This document shows positions 42,211 through 52,970 of a stretch of DNA of 64,000 bases, in pieces. A program made the translations under genes and the position numbers. Source of the stretch: Gadus chalcogrammus (taxonomy: Eukaryota > Chordata > Actinopteri > Gadiformes > Gadidae); NCBI RefSeq assembly GCF_026213295.1, contig NC_079415.1, positions 24,210,847-24,274,846 on the forward strand, in the 5' to 3' direction. The notes below the pieces were generated by a model. That model was not told the DNA's origin, did no database searches, and saw only the letters and a list, made by a program, of their open reading frames with translations. Each line of letters opens with the position of its first letter. The stretch's first letter is position 1.

Positions 42211-43236
42211 AGAAGGATCTGGAAAAGAATAAAGGGCTGACACGCTCAAAAAATGATTCACCTGAGACTGTGTTGCTCTTACGCGAAAGCCGAAAGTTGG
42301 AATTAAAGGATGGATTACTCTACAGAGTAAAAGAAAAAACATGCGGAAAACAGATCAAACAACTTGTCTTACCAGCCAGATACCGCCCAATGGTGTTAAG
42401 GTCTCTACATGATGTTGAATCAAATAACAAGTAATGGCCCTTTAGATTTAGTCTGCATTGACTTTTTGTAGATAGAGCCTGACTCTAGAGGTGTTGCTAA
42501 TGTGTTAGTAGTGACAGAACATTATACACGTTACGCACCAGCATTTGCTACAAAAGATCAAAAGGCTATCACCGTTGCAAGAGTATTGTGGGAGAAGTAT
42601 TTTGTGCACTACGGCCTACCTGCACGGATACACTCGGATCAAGGACGAGATTTTGAAAGTCGCCTGATCAAAGAACTCTTGTCCATGCTTGGGGTTCGGA
42701 AGTCAAGAACATCCCCCTATCACCCACAAGGGGACGCACAACCAGAAAGGTTCAATAGAACACTTTTAGCAATGCTTGGTACCCTGGACACTGTCAAGAA
42801 ACAAAGTTGGAGTCAACATATCACCCACCTGGTACATGCATACAATTGCACCAAGAATGATTCCACAGGATACTACCCTTATCATCTCATGTTTGGAAGG
42901 GAGGCAAGGTTACCCATTGACATCTGTTTTGGGATCTCGCCAAATGGTGAAAGTGAAACCTCTTACCAACAGTACGTCGCCAGGATGAGGAAAGAGTTAC
43001 AAAAAGCCTACCAACTGGCATCTGACGCTGCTACAAAGAGTCATCTGAAAAACAAAGCTCGTTATGACCACCGTGTGAGAGATTCACCTTTGGAGAAAGG
43101 TGACAGAATTCTCATTTAGAATTTGGGTCTAAAAGGCAAGCATAAACTCCAAGATCGATGGAAATCAACACCATATGTTGTTGTGGAGAAGTTGCCTAAT
43201 CTGCCTGTTTACAAGGTCAAACCAGAGCATGGTACA
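42211..43236 (+). pseudogene. gypsy pol, integrase fragment
   Basis: 42502-43119 is one open frame with integrase motifs VVTEHYTRYAPAFATKDQKA, IHSDQGRDFES (catalytic D) and PYHPQGDAQPERFNRTLLAM (catalytic E). Upstream, 42440-42500 contains LDLVCIDFL with the first Asp. The zinc-finger region is frameshifted and shortened. The frame stops at 43119 and resumes past the stop (KHKLQDRWKSTPYVVVEKLP) to the hAT insertion. Confidence 0.82.
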
Positions 43237-43239
43237 GGT

Positions 43240-44457
43240 CAGGGATGGAAATTAACACCCGCCACACGCCATTTGCGGGTGGATTTGTATGGTGGCGGGT
43301 GAATTGTGTCACTTCACCCGCCACTGTGGCGGGTAATACTTTCCAGTCAGGTCCGATCAAATTTGCATATCTAATACATTCGTTATACGGCGCTGCACAG
43401 TTCCACAACCATTACTGTCAACATCCGGGCCCCTTCTTCCTCTACGCCTCTTTTGCTGAACTGCGACTGTCAATATCCGGGATAATATCGGTAACAGGGC
43501 TCTCAAGTCTCACGCGTTCGGCGTGAGACACACGCAATTCAACCCATGCACACGCTCACACGCCACACGGTATGGTAACCAGACGTCCTCTTTTGCCCGG
43601 ACAAGCCCTCTTTTTGACACACTTTTAAAAAATGTGTGTCGGAATTTCAAAATCGTCCGGGATTTTATTAAAGCCTCATATATGTTCACATTGAATTTGA
43701 GTTGCGTTTCTCTGGGTCGTTCACAAACTAGTTAGGCTACGCCCTCCCCTACTCAGTTCTGTTCGCTTCGCATTGGTGGAAGTGAGTAGGGGGAGTGGTT
43801 AAGTAGAGCCTTCAGATTGGACGGTTTGACCTACTCAGTTACCGTCGTGTTTTGTATTTATTATTTTACCATTATTGTTTTATAGGGACAAACATTAACA
43901 CATTTCTCCTACAGGGGATTGATAAAGTTCTATCTATTGAACAGAAAGAAACACTTGGTCATACTTTACACACTTTACCACAGCATTGGCCTACTGAATG
44001 CCACAGATATATTTTCAGCATTGGACTGAATGCCACACATATTTTCTTCTGAATATTAGTGTTAAGGGCATATAATGCTTACTATCATACGTTAGTTACC
44101 ATGTCTGTGTGGACACATTTGTATACAGTCACATGTAAATACAAAAAAACAAATGTTCCTATTGACTTATGATGGTGTAGCCATGCATGTTGTTTTATTA
44201 TTAATGTCAATTCGTTTTTTAATGAAAATACTTTGTATAGATGAATTATCCCCAAACTTGTCATCGTAACACCAACTGATGTGTATGAAAAACACTTTTC
44301 TTATCTATTGTTACTATTATATTGTTTAAAATGTACGCATATATTAAAAAATATATAGCGTATAAAAAGCGGCTGGTAAAAAAGATGAGTGGCTGGTAGA
44401 TTTTTAAATCTACCTGCCACAGTGGCTGGTGGGCAAAAAAGTAAATTTCCATCTCTG
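43240..44457. mobile_element. Non-autonomous hAT inside gypsy pol
   Basis: Ends CAGGGATGGAAATTAAC and (reverse complement of the right end) CAGAGATGGAAATTTAC, with perfect 8-bp TSD GTACAGGT (43232-43239 and 44458-44465). Removing it restores KPEHGTGVVKTLHRDHLLPI across the site. No transposase frame is seen in the 1,218 bp. Short GGCGGGT/ACCCGCC hairpins lie near the left end. Confidence 0.92.
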
Positions 44458-45265
44458 GTACAGGTGTGGTAAAAACTCTTCACCGAGACCACCTGTTGCC
44501 CATCGGGGTCACATGGTTAGGTTGTCTAACCAATCAGATGATACAAACTCTGCTCGGAGACCTGTAACAAGAGCTCAACTTACCCGGAAACATCTATCAA
44601 CCAAGTCTGAAGAAGGTGACACAGAGTCCTCAGGCTCAGAGTTTGAAACTGTCCACAATCCTCCAGATTTTGATGTGGATGAGGTCAGGAAACGATTAAA
44701 CATGATAAATCAACCTGTGGAGGATGAACAGAGTCAGAGTTCTGAAGAAAGTGAAAACTCTGAAGAGGAAAACTGTGAAGCTGCAGAAAATCAACAACTT
44801 ACAGAAACAGAGTATGAGGAACCGCCTGAAGGTGCTGCACCTCCTCTGTCACACTCTTATGTCCAAGAGACATATACTGAATCTGCGGAAGATTTGCAAG
44901 ATTCAGAAGAGGGAGCAAGCTCACCTCTGTTAAACAGAGCCAGACGTGATAAAGCTGCTAAAAGCGCTAGAAGTGAAAGTGAAAGGTCTTCTACAATCCG
45001 GAAATCCCTGAGAAAACCAAAGCCATCTATGAGATTCACTTATGAGAAACCTGGTCATCCATCTTGTGAACCAGTTACCATCATGCACCATGGCATGGTC
45101 ATCCAACTCAAGTTAAACCCTCCAAACCAAGACAACGAATCAAGGAAAAAGTCCAAAACATCCAAAAGGTACATGGAGGAGGAGAACAAAAAACACCCTT
45201 CCAAGTTGAAGAGAGACGAAAGGTGTGATGAGGACATCTACACGTTCAGAAGAGGGAGGGTGTAG
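44458..45265 (+). pseudogene. gypsy pol C-terminal tail
   Basis: TGVVKTLHRDHLLPIG is the end of integrase, followed after a frame change by an acidic, Ser/Glu-rich tail (QSQSSEESENSEEENCEAAE) and a basic C-terminus. The stop is at 45265. Typical of the variable pol tail of fish gypsy elements. Confidence 0.7.
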
Positions 45266-45342
45266 CTCTGTACAAAAATCTTCCAAGTTAAAGAGAGACA
45301 AAAGGTGTGATGAGGACATCTACACGTTCAGAAGAGGGAGGG
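45200..45342 (+). repeat. Duplicated polypurine-tract segment before the right LTR
   Basis: The ~87-bp stretch ending GTTCAGAAGAGGGAGGGTGTAG occurs twice (ending near 45265 and 45347). Each is followed by a start-of-LTR sequence (TGTAGCTCTGTACAAAAA and TGTAGCCCTGTACAAAAA), so a tiny piece of LTR start was duplicated with the purine tract. Confidence 0.8.
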
Positions 45343-46676
45343 TGTAGCCCTGTACAAAAACCAAAAGGTAACAGAGCATAAAAAATAATTAACAGTATAA
45401 TAAAATGCTGTGTTTAATGTTCATAAATAAATAGAGTTCATAATAATAAAATGGGTTAAAATGTGTGCGGGTTAAAAGCATAAATATAATACGTTTAATC
45501 AAACTATTTACAGTTAAAAGATAAATTAATATAAAGGTCTTTAAGTTTATCAAGTCTAAAATATTTGTGAATTCAGGATATAAAAGAGGAAAAAGCCGTG
45601 TTTATGTTTAACTCAACCTTTTACCTGTCACACGTAAATCATTTAATTTGTTTTGTCTTTGGTTGTATTAAAATTTCACAAGCCAATCCGAATAAAGTCT
45701 CAACGTGTAAAGGGCGGGACTAGTGCAGCAGGTTAGCGTGGGGAGTAGTGAGCACATGTAGAGAAAGAAACCTGACCTGACCTGAGAGCTAAGAGGAGGC
45801 ATCGTAGTGTGGGAAGCAGTTAAGTTTTATCGTGAGGTCGACTACTCGTGGTCCTGATTTAAACTTCTTTGTGACCTGCAAAAAGGTGAATACGATGTGT
45901 ATGCCTCCATTGTGCTATATCTAACTGTTATAGTAACGAAGAGTACTGGATGTGTAACGCGGTTAGCGACGTGCTAGTTAGCGGTAGCATTCTGTGTTAA
46001 TGTGCCCGCATATCGTAGTTTTGTATTGTGACTTAAGTTAACGCAAAGCTAATGCTAGTTCGATATGAAATAGTGTTTGATATTATGGCTCATTGGATAA
46101 TATGCTTAAAGGAGCTGGACGTTGGAGAGAGGGGTTTCCAGCAGATGGCCCTGCTGTTTCTGTGTTTTCTTCCTTGTGACTTTGCCACCGCCATTGCCCA
46201 CGTGTGTGTTTGGATTGCCACCGCCATTGCCATTATCTTCGTGAGAATATCATCCCCCAATCCCTTTCTGCCCCTACTAATTACACCCTGGATTTCGTGA
46301 GTACTGATTTACACATGCACGTGCTTTTATTTTGAGCTCAACGCTGAGTGAAGCGGCCAGTACAGTTTTTAGGCCCCACCGCACACAAGCTTCAACTAAC
46401 AGGCCTGCAACGGGTTAACCTAATTTAAAGTGTGTTGTTAATTTGATTGTGTGTGGTACATTGAGTTTGCATTGTTGTAAATTGGAGAATCCCGTGCATC
46501 TGATTTTATTTATTTTATTTGTTTATTTGTTTATTTTCCTAAAATACATTCAACTAGTATTTCATTTTGTGAATAAATATGTGAATGAATACTTTTACAT
46601 TTAAAATACAGTTGTGGTGGTCATTTATTAAAATTATCTAACAGTAATATATTAATAAAAGTTGTAGTTTCCTACA
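45343..46676 (+). repeat. Right LTR of gypsy element 2 (end uncertain)
   Basis: Starts TGTAGCCCTGTACA after a purine tract. The first 476 bp match the left remnant. I place the end at TCCTACA near 46676 because it mirrors TGTAG and lies after AATAAA signals, but the left copy is truncated so this cannot be confirmed. Confidence 0.5.
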
Positions 46677-46816
46677 ACGAGCCCAGGCCCAGTCTTATTG
46701 TATTAACCACTCTAGATTTATTATTTAACTACATGGGACAAGGGTTACACTGGGATATGGTGGGGATTGGTCACGTTGACGGGAATGTTTAGTGACATGA
46801 GGGAGGGTGGAGGGGG

Positions 46817-47850
46817 TTAAAAAAAAGTCTCAATCACTCTTCGACGCGCATGAAAACCAGCCGCGTAGTTATGAGGGAGGCCGTCCTCACACCGATCTTC
46901 CTCATCGTCATCGTCCTCAACGTCCTCCGGTTCAAGCAATGCCACCCCAGCCTTAGCTGCAATGTTGTGCAACATAGCCGTCACACATATCACGGCGCAT
47001 GACTTGGCCGGAGAAAACTGGAGCCCTCCGCCTGACTTGTGAAGGCATCTAAAGCGCAACTTCCACCTCCCGATCGTGCGCTCAACGATGCACCGGGCCA
47101 GACGGTGGGCTTCGTTGTATTCCTCATCATGGACGTCTCCCGGGTTATTCACAGGTGTGAAGAGGTGAGGGTGAAGAGGATAGCCACTGTCTCCGAGGAG
47201 CCGCCACTTTCCCCTGGAGGCTGCTGCCAGCCGGCCGATGGAGGACTCGCGGAAGACGAAGGAGTCGTGTGTGCTTCCAGGCCATCTCGCCACGACATCA
47301 AGGATGATGCCCTGATGGTCACACACCACCTGGCAGTTCACAGCGGCATATCCCTTCCGGCATATAAAAACATGGGCATCCACATGGGGCGTAAGAATTG
47401 GAACTAAGGTTCCGTCCACGGCTCCGGCCACTTGAGGGATGCGGAACGACCGAAAGAAATCTTCTTGGGTCGCCCGCATCTCGTCCCTGGTGTGGAAATG
47501 GACGTGCTGCGGAACCAGTCGGAGGAGGCTGTACGTCACTGCCTGGATCGACCTGCAGACTGACGCCTTGGACAGGCCCTGGCCATCTCCGACGACCTGC
47601 AGAATGCTCCCTGTGGCGTAGAACCTGAGGGCGGCCAAGAGCTGTACTTGCGGTGTGAGTGCAAAGCTCCTCCTGGTTGGGCGTCTCAGGTCTTCGCTGA
47701 TCGTCCCAAGAAGCTGTCTGATGAGCTCCCTGGGCAGCCTGTAGCGCTGGATGACTGCAGAGTCATTGTAGACCTCGAGGGGGTCAAAGTTGTCCCGGAT
47801 TCGAGCATTAATTGCAACAAGGCGACTCCGGGGACGCCTCGGCCTCTCGG

Positions 47851-47916
<66 letters not shown>

Positions 47917-47926
47917 TCTTGCTCAC
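46817..47926 (-). CDS. Harbinger DDE transposase (HARBI1-like)
   Basis: 369-aa frame from ATG 47926. The catalytic DDE_Tnp_4-type core is complete: AVDGTLVPI (D about 171), LLGDSGYPL (D about 246) and IVERTIGRWKLRFR (E about 282), preceded by a helix-turn-helix-like stretch GQGLSKASVCRSIQAV. It cuts and joins element DNA with help from the Myb-like partner. The N-terminus is an (RE)n run encoded by a GA microsatellite. An alternative upstream start MAGRQRVLALREQ (near 47957), which looks more natural for HARBI1-like proteins, is in a different frame and would be joined only if the repeat changed length. The C-terminus is acidic, then ends at 46817. Confidence 0.9.
47851..47920 (+). repeat. 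(CT)n microsatellite in transposase N-terminus
   Basis: About 30 CT units with two interruptions, read as GA on the coding strand, giving Arg-Glu repeats. Confidence 0.95.
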
Positions 47927-48000
47927 GGAGCGCTAGCACACGCTGTCTACCAGCCATTATTTGCACTGACGTAGCCTGCATGGCCCCTTGCACTATATAG

Positions 48001-48760
48001 GCCTATGTTCCGAGACTAATTAGGCTACTAATTTAGCATTTAGAGCAATAGAGCATTTAGCTAAACTTTCTTTGAGGTTCCCCTTTTAATAGTTTTTAGT
48101 TTTTTTTTCTTCTCTGAAGCACTTTGAGATTCTTGAATATAAAGTGCATTATAAATAAAATGTATTATTATTATTATTACTACAACCTGCCAACGAATAA
48201 TGTTAATTAAATGCGTCATGCCTCCACAACACTATCAACATGTTAACAATCAGTCAGACACTCGGTTATGTTAAACAGTTAATTTGTTAAGGGTAGGCCT
48301 ATATCAAACTAATTGCCGGTGTTTCCACATGTATTATAGTCTTTATTATTATATAGAAGTAGCCCTATATTTAAACCTACTTTTTAATGATGCTATGTAG
48401 CCAGACATCTTTTTCCTTTCAAGGATTTAAACCAAGAGTAATTTTAACAGCCTTAAGCCCAAAACATGCACATATTTTGCACGACAATAAAAGCAACAGA
48501 GGCGCTCATCTATTGCGGCCACTGAAGTGTGCTATATCATTTGTGGAGACCATTGTGGTTCATATTAGGCTGCAGTTGATAGAAACATTGCGAAACATAG
48601 TGATTGCATGATTTTCACACTGTTACGACTACGTCGTCGTCAGTAAAAGAATGACAAATAAACATCATGTTTGAAAAAAGGTTTTTTTATTTCAAAACTC
48701 AAAGAATAAACGGTTCAAAGGTGCCCACACCAACAAGCAACATTTTAAGAAGTGTGGGGG
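48001..48760. other. Intergenic part of the Harbinger element
   Basis: No conserved frame. The minus strand carries an AATAAA-type poly(A) signal near 48708 for the Myb-like gene; otherwise AT-rich. Confidence 0.45.
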
Positions 48761-48769
48761 GGAATAGCT

Positions 48770-49075
48770 GACATAACTGCGGTCACTGGCAACACTAGGT
48801 CCGATGTGGAGCGAAAAAGAAAGCGTCCGAAGTTCGACAGCAAACTAATTTGACTAGTGCGTGGGTGAACACAGCGCATTCCCTCAACGACGAGGAAGTA
48901 CGCGCCATGGCCATACAGTCTTCCATGGCATCCCCGGGGGAATGGATATCCATGCGGGTATCACGGAAGAGGGAGATCCTTCACGTGAGCAATGGCAGGA
49001 GGATGAGGAACCCAGGATCCCCCACCAGTCCACCCCGGCTGGCCCACCTCCCTACCCGTCACATCTAAAAAGAGA
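48770..49075 (+). pseudogene. Inverted, degraded copy of the Myb/SANT gene middle
   Basis: Plus-strand sequence matches the coding strand of 49800-49440 (CACTAGGTCCGATGTGG, ATGGATATCCATGCGGGTAT, GAGATCCTTCACGTGAGCAA, GAGGATGAGGAACCCAGGAT). One frame gives GIPGGMDIHAGITEEGDPSR against GIPGGMDIHAGIPEEGDPSR in the intact gene. It lies head-to-head with the real gene and can pair with its transcript as a hairpin. Confidence 0.8.
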
Positions 49076-49125
49076 ACAAAAAAGCCTTATGAAAACGTGT
49101 TCACAGTTCATTCAACTTTTCCAAA

Positions 49126-49135
<10 letters not shown>

Positions 49136-49182
<47 letters not shown>
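49136..49182. repeat. (TA)n microsatellite
   Basis: About 23 TA units between the inverted copy and the intact Myb-like gene. Confidence 0.95.
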
Positions 49183-49183
<1 letters not shown>

Positions 49184-49194
49184 TGAAAATATGT

Positions 49195-49956
49195 TTAGTA
49201 TATACTGAAAGATATCACCTTGCTGCTCCGGGTCTCTAGCTGACGTGCCATAATGTCCAACTTTGCCCTCTTCAGCACAATCACCTCTTTATGGTAATCG
49301 GCGGATTCCCGGAGCAGACCACACACGTCCCTCAGCAGAGCCACCTTCTCCCTCTCCAACTCCACCAGGTCTTGGCTGCATTGGCAGCCACGAACGATGA
49401 TGGAGGCGGTGGCAGTGGAAGGGGTGGAGATGGTAGCCGAGGTGGACGGTGCGGTCATGACGGGTAGGGAGGTGGGGGCAGCCGAGGTGGACTGGTGGGC
49501 AATCCTGGGTTCATCATCCTCCTGCCATTCCTCACGTGAAGGATCTCCCTCTTCAGGGATACCTGCATGGATATCCATTCCCCCGGGGATGCCGCGGGAG
49601 GCTGAGAAGCCTATGATGGCCATGGCTCGCTCTTCCTCGTCGTTGAGGGCCTGCGCCGTGTTCACCCCGGCACCAGTCAAATTAGTTTGCTGTCGACATT
49701 CAGACGCTTTCTTTTTCGTTAGACTTACAAAGTCTTGCCATTTTTTTCGGACATCCACATCGGACCTAGTGATGCCAGTGAGCGCAGTCATTCTCTCTGC
49801 TATTTCTCCCCACTTCTTAGTTTTTTGCTTGTTGGTGTGGGTACCTTTGAAGCGGTCAAATAATATGCCTTTGTTGGCCTCCACCTCCTCCAGCAGAATG
49901 TGAATCTCTTCTTCTGCTTTAAACAAATACCTCCTCTTTCTCCCTTTGTCCGCCAT
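49195..49956 (-). CDS. Harbinger Myb/SANT-like DNA-binding protein
   Basis: 253 aa from ATG 49956 (MADKGRKRRYLFKAEEEIHI). The N-terminal 90 residues form a trihelix/Myb-SANT-like domain (FKAEEEIHILLEEVEANKGI, KKWGEIAERMTALTG, VRKKWQDFVSLTKKKA). The middle is Thr/Ser/Pro-rich and the C-terminus is a predicted coiled coil (LVELEREKVALLRDVCGLL..YHKEVIVLKRAKLDIMARQL). It resembles NAIF1/MSANTD-type proteins that bind Harbinger ends and carry the transposase to the nucleus (known for the superfamily; inferred here). The last residues after KVISFSIY run into the TA-rich region, so the natural stop may have shifted. Confidence 0.85.
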   Translation of the reverse strand: MADKGRKRRYLFKAEEEIHILLEEVEANKGILFDRFKGTHTNKQKTKKWGEIAERMTALTGITRSDVDVRKKWQDFVSLTKKKASECRQQTNLTGAGVNTAQALNDEEERAMAIIGFSASRGIPGGMDIHAGIPEEGDPSREEWQEDDEPRIAHQSTSAAPTSLPVMTAPSTSATISTPSTATASIIVRGCQCSQDLVELEREKVALLRDVCGLLRESADYHKEVIVLKRAKLDIMARQLETRSSKVISFSIY

Positions 49957-50549
49957 TTTCTAGAGGCCTTACCCTATTTCCGGAGGGGCTTTTATAGCCA
50001 ATCAAATTATCAATCAAGGAAACCCTTATGCGGAATCAGATTAAGTCGGCTCTCTTTGCTGCGCAAAGCATGTTTCAGAAATCAGCCCATTAAGATAAAT
50101 GTAGTTGTCACACAAGCTATTTTAAATTTTTTGTTATATGGAATTATTTCAGGGGGGAAAATGCCGTGAAACGCACAGTGCATTCAGGATTAGGACTGAT
50201 ATATGTCGGTTTAAGCCTAATCAATTGTGTTTTAATGTCTTTAGCATTCATATAATTGCAGTCTATTTTTTTCGTAGGCTACTCTGCTGTTGTCCTTGAT
50301 GGGGATATATTTTAACCCTTTTTAACACAATTTTCCTGCGACATTCCTGCGTCACCCCCTCCTACGGAGCCCATTTCAGCTCCGTGTCAGTAGACAGTTA
50401 CAATCCTACGACGTCGTGAGTGCAGCGAATGCGCGTTCACGTTAAGAGGAGTTTCGGGAAACGCGACAAAGAAATTATCGATGGATCGCAAGATCCATCG
50501 GGAGAATGATCGTACGAGCGAAGATCCATCGTTATCGGGAAACGGGGCC
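49957..50549. other. Right end region of the Harbinger element
   Basis: Upstream of the Myb-like gene, including the presumed promoter. It ends with the inverted terminal repeat TCGGGAAACGGGGCC at 50535-50549. A subterminal inverted-repeat copy (GTTTCGGGAAACGCG) lies near 50450. Confidence 0.55.
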
Positions 50550-50760
50550 CAGCTCAGTTCCGAGGTTGCGTTTCCACTGCCGACAGTACCCTTTGTGGTA
50601 GGCCGGATGTCGATCGCCGCGGCAGCTACGTGAACATCGTAAACAACGTCTTCCTCCCCAAGAATGCAGACGAACGTCTCCACCTCCTTGTTCGTCCAAG
50701 CAAGCGTTTTAGGCGACATGTTAATTGTAAAGAATAATACCTCGAGGCTACTGTTTGTTT
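50550..50760 (-). pseudogene. Myb/SANT exon 1 fragment, left arm
   Basis: Minus-strand ATG at 50719 opens MSPKTLAWTNKEVETFVCIL then GEEDVVYDVHVAAAAIDIRP, like the first exon of a Myb/SANT-like protein (W..KEVE.F). It is followed by GC-rich sequence interrupted by the Harbinger at 50549. The same exon is present inverted at 51162-52860. No downstream exons are seen. Confidence 0.5.
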
Positions 50761-50840
50761 GTTTTTATCCCCGCGTCACCCGGAAGTGATGATTCTGTCA
50801 ACCAATCAACGGAGGGGGTGTGTAGCTAGAATTTCCCGGG

Positions 50841-51094
50841 ACCCTTTCAGGCGTCTTGTCTCGTTTTCAGTACCCCAACGGAGGAGTCCTGAAAACGAGG
50901 CCAAAACTGGCCAAAACGGGTACGGCTAAGTCCGGGTCACGCGTTTCCACCGGAGACGCGACGTTCGGTTCGCAAAGGTGCGGCACAGATCGCGTTTCCA
51001 CCGCCAAAAGTGGGCGTGACCCGGACTGAGCCGTACTGAGCCGTACTCGTCTCACAGAACTCCTGCGTTGGGGTACTGAGACGCCTGAAAGGGT
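50841..51094. mobile_element. 254-bp MITE at the centre of an inverted pair
   Basis: Terminal inverted repeats ACCCTTTCAGGCGTCT..CAGTACCCCAACG and CGTTGGGGTACTG..AGACGCCTGAAAGGGT. The interior contains TTCGGTTCGCAAAGGTGCGG, also found near 40598. It separates the two inverted Myb/SANT fragments. Confidence 0.75.
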
Positions 51095-52970
51095 GCCGGC
51101 AAGTTCGAGCTACACACGCCCTCCAAACAGTACCTGCAAGGTATTATTCTGGACAATAGACATGTCGCGCAAAAACTTTAGCTTGGGAGAACAAGGAGTT
51201 GGAGACGTTCCGAAACTGTTGCTGGACGTCTTCCATGGTAGCGCTTGGTTTAATGTGTCGCGGTCCTCTTTTCCATTGTTTTTATTGAGCAGGCTACACT
51301 GTGTCGCGCTGCTATGATGGGAAGATGTGTACGTAGCCAGGGACGTCCCTAGGAATTCTGGGCCCCCTGACAGAATTAAGTTATGAGCCCCCCCCCCCCC
51401 AAGAAAGAAAATATATATATTTAAAAAAAAAATGAAATTATATATAGCCTACATTTTTTATGTTATATATTCATTCACATTTTATAATCATTAAATATTG
51501 GGTAATACTGGGTCAAAATTGGGTAGTCATTATCATCAGAAGAAAATGAATAACAACTGAATAACAACATGATAAACTTACCTACTTACCTAGGCTACTT
51601 TGTACACTAGATAGTTAGTTAGTATTTAGTTACACATTTACCTGGGTTGTAGTTACTATAGACAGAAATAAGCTAATAGACTGTGACAGTGCTGCTTCTA
51701 CTTAGAATGTCCTCCTTCTCCCCTTCTTCTATTTCAACCTCACTGGTTTCTTCTGTGGGATCATCATGGCTTGAAGAGGGCCCTGACTCTAAGATACATC
51801 TTATAATTCAGAATATGTCTCATAATTATCTGAACATATTAAACAATGTTGTCAACAGTCTATTTGATTGGATTGAGCTGGGCATGACTAAATATGTATT
51901 TGTATGTTTTGATTTGCTGAATTAGCCTACAATAAATAGCAGCTATTAATCTAAGGGTAGACTACTTGTAATTTTAGCTGACTTAAACTTAAAAGTCAGC
52001 TAAAATGTAAGTATCCTTAGTTTAATGTCTGCTAATATTGTCATGCAGCCAATCAAAATGTTCAAAATCAGTTTACATAAATGTTATTATCATGCTGGCA
52101 AGCAGTATGGAATGTTAATCATTGCATTATCTCCATTTATACCATGGTCTGGGTGAATACTCGATTCTGATTGGCTGGAGGGTGTAGGTTAAGAAGTGTT
52201 AATTTACACCTAGGAAAGACGTTGACCCTATGAAGACGCTATGGCCACGTTGCTTGGCCTCACCTGCATAAGGGAGCTATTAAATAGTCCGCTCATTTTA
52301 GCTACAGTAGCGCTAGCTGCTAGGCTAGGCTTGTTATCAGGTTGTTGGGAAAGTGTAGAGGAAGGAATATACCTTTCTTGGTAAAAAACTGGGTGACGAT
52401 CTGTCGACCGCTTTGAGCTCTTTCCTCTCTCTTTCCTCTCTTTCCTCCCCTGACAACCTGACTTCTTCATTTCACCGACCGGGATACACAAAAACTGACT
52501 TTAGACTGCTAGTTTAAGACACTAGCAGTCTGCACTTGCTTCTGATCTGCCTGGCTGCTACTTTGCTCTGCAGTAGCGTAAGATGTGGGCTGTACCAAAT
52601 AATGACAAATGAGAGGGGTGATAATAGGGTGAAGACTTTCTAATGATTTTGTAAAAATGGAGGAACAAACCACAAAAAAACAACGAAACAAAACCACCTT
52701 AATTTGATGATTTAATTATTATTATTATTTTTTTTTTCATAATTTTAATAATACCACCAGTGTCCTCTGGGGCGCCCCCGTCAGTGCTGCGCCCCTGGAA
52801 TCATCCTAATTTACTCCCCCCTAAGGACGTCCCTGTACGTAGCTACCGCGGCGATCGACATCCGGCGGCCTACTGTCGGAGGTGGAAACGCGACCTCGGA
52901 ACACAGCTGGTCTATACCGCCCCCTCACTACCGGACTGAGGCGAACCGAACTGAACCGCACCCTCCGGTG
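51095..52970 (+). pseudogene. Myb/SANT exon 1 fragment, right arm, split by a hAT
   Basis: Reverse complement of the left arm. Landmarks: ATGTCGCGCAAAAACTTTAG at 51162, ACAAGGAGTTGGAGACGTTC, then after the hAT GCGGCGATCGACATCCGGC and GTGGAAACGCGACCTCGGAA. Relative to the left arm the coding frame is shifted within the first 10 codons, so this copy is dead. Confidence 0.55.
51338..52835. mobile_element. Non-autonomous hAT with 8-bp TSD
   Basis: Starts CAGGGACGTCCCTAGG and ends CCTAAGGACGTCCCTG, with perfect TSD TACGTAGC (51330-51337 and 52836-52843). The 1,498 bp carry a C-run near 51390, AT-rich filler and a GCGCCCCCG segment near the right end. No transposase frame. Confidence 0.92.

Larger units (their letters stand above)
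41222..46676 (+). mobile_element. Internally deleted gypsy element inside the Harbinger
   Basis: The left LTR remnant (41222-41693, TGTAGCCCTGTACA..) matches 45343-45818. Between them only the C-terminal half of pol remains (RNase H to integrase and tail). gag, protease and RT are deleted at 41694, where LTR sequence joins RNase H. The right LTR probably continues to TCCTACA near 46676. That end is uncertain and no TSD was confirmed. Confidence 0.75.
40646..50549 (-). mobile_element. PIF/Harbinger transposon with two genes, nested insertions
   Basis: Terminal inverted repeats GGCCCCGTTTCCCGA (left) and the same sequence inverted at the right end, flanked by the 3-bp repeat CAG (40643-40645 and 50550-50552). 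Harbinger TSDs are TWA or CWG, so CAG fits. It encodes the two proteins expected of the superfamily: a DDE transposase (47926-46817) and a Myb/SANT-like protein (49956-49195), both on the minus strand. Its length of 9.9 kb is explained by a gypsy remnant of about 5.4 kb near the left end. Confidence 0.88.

Noticed and set aside
50387..50719. 110-codon continuous frame on the minus strand
   Set aside because: It crosses the Harbinger terminus at 50549, so only the part from 50719 to 50550 can be original coding sequence.
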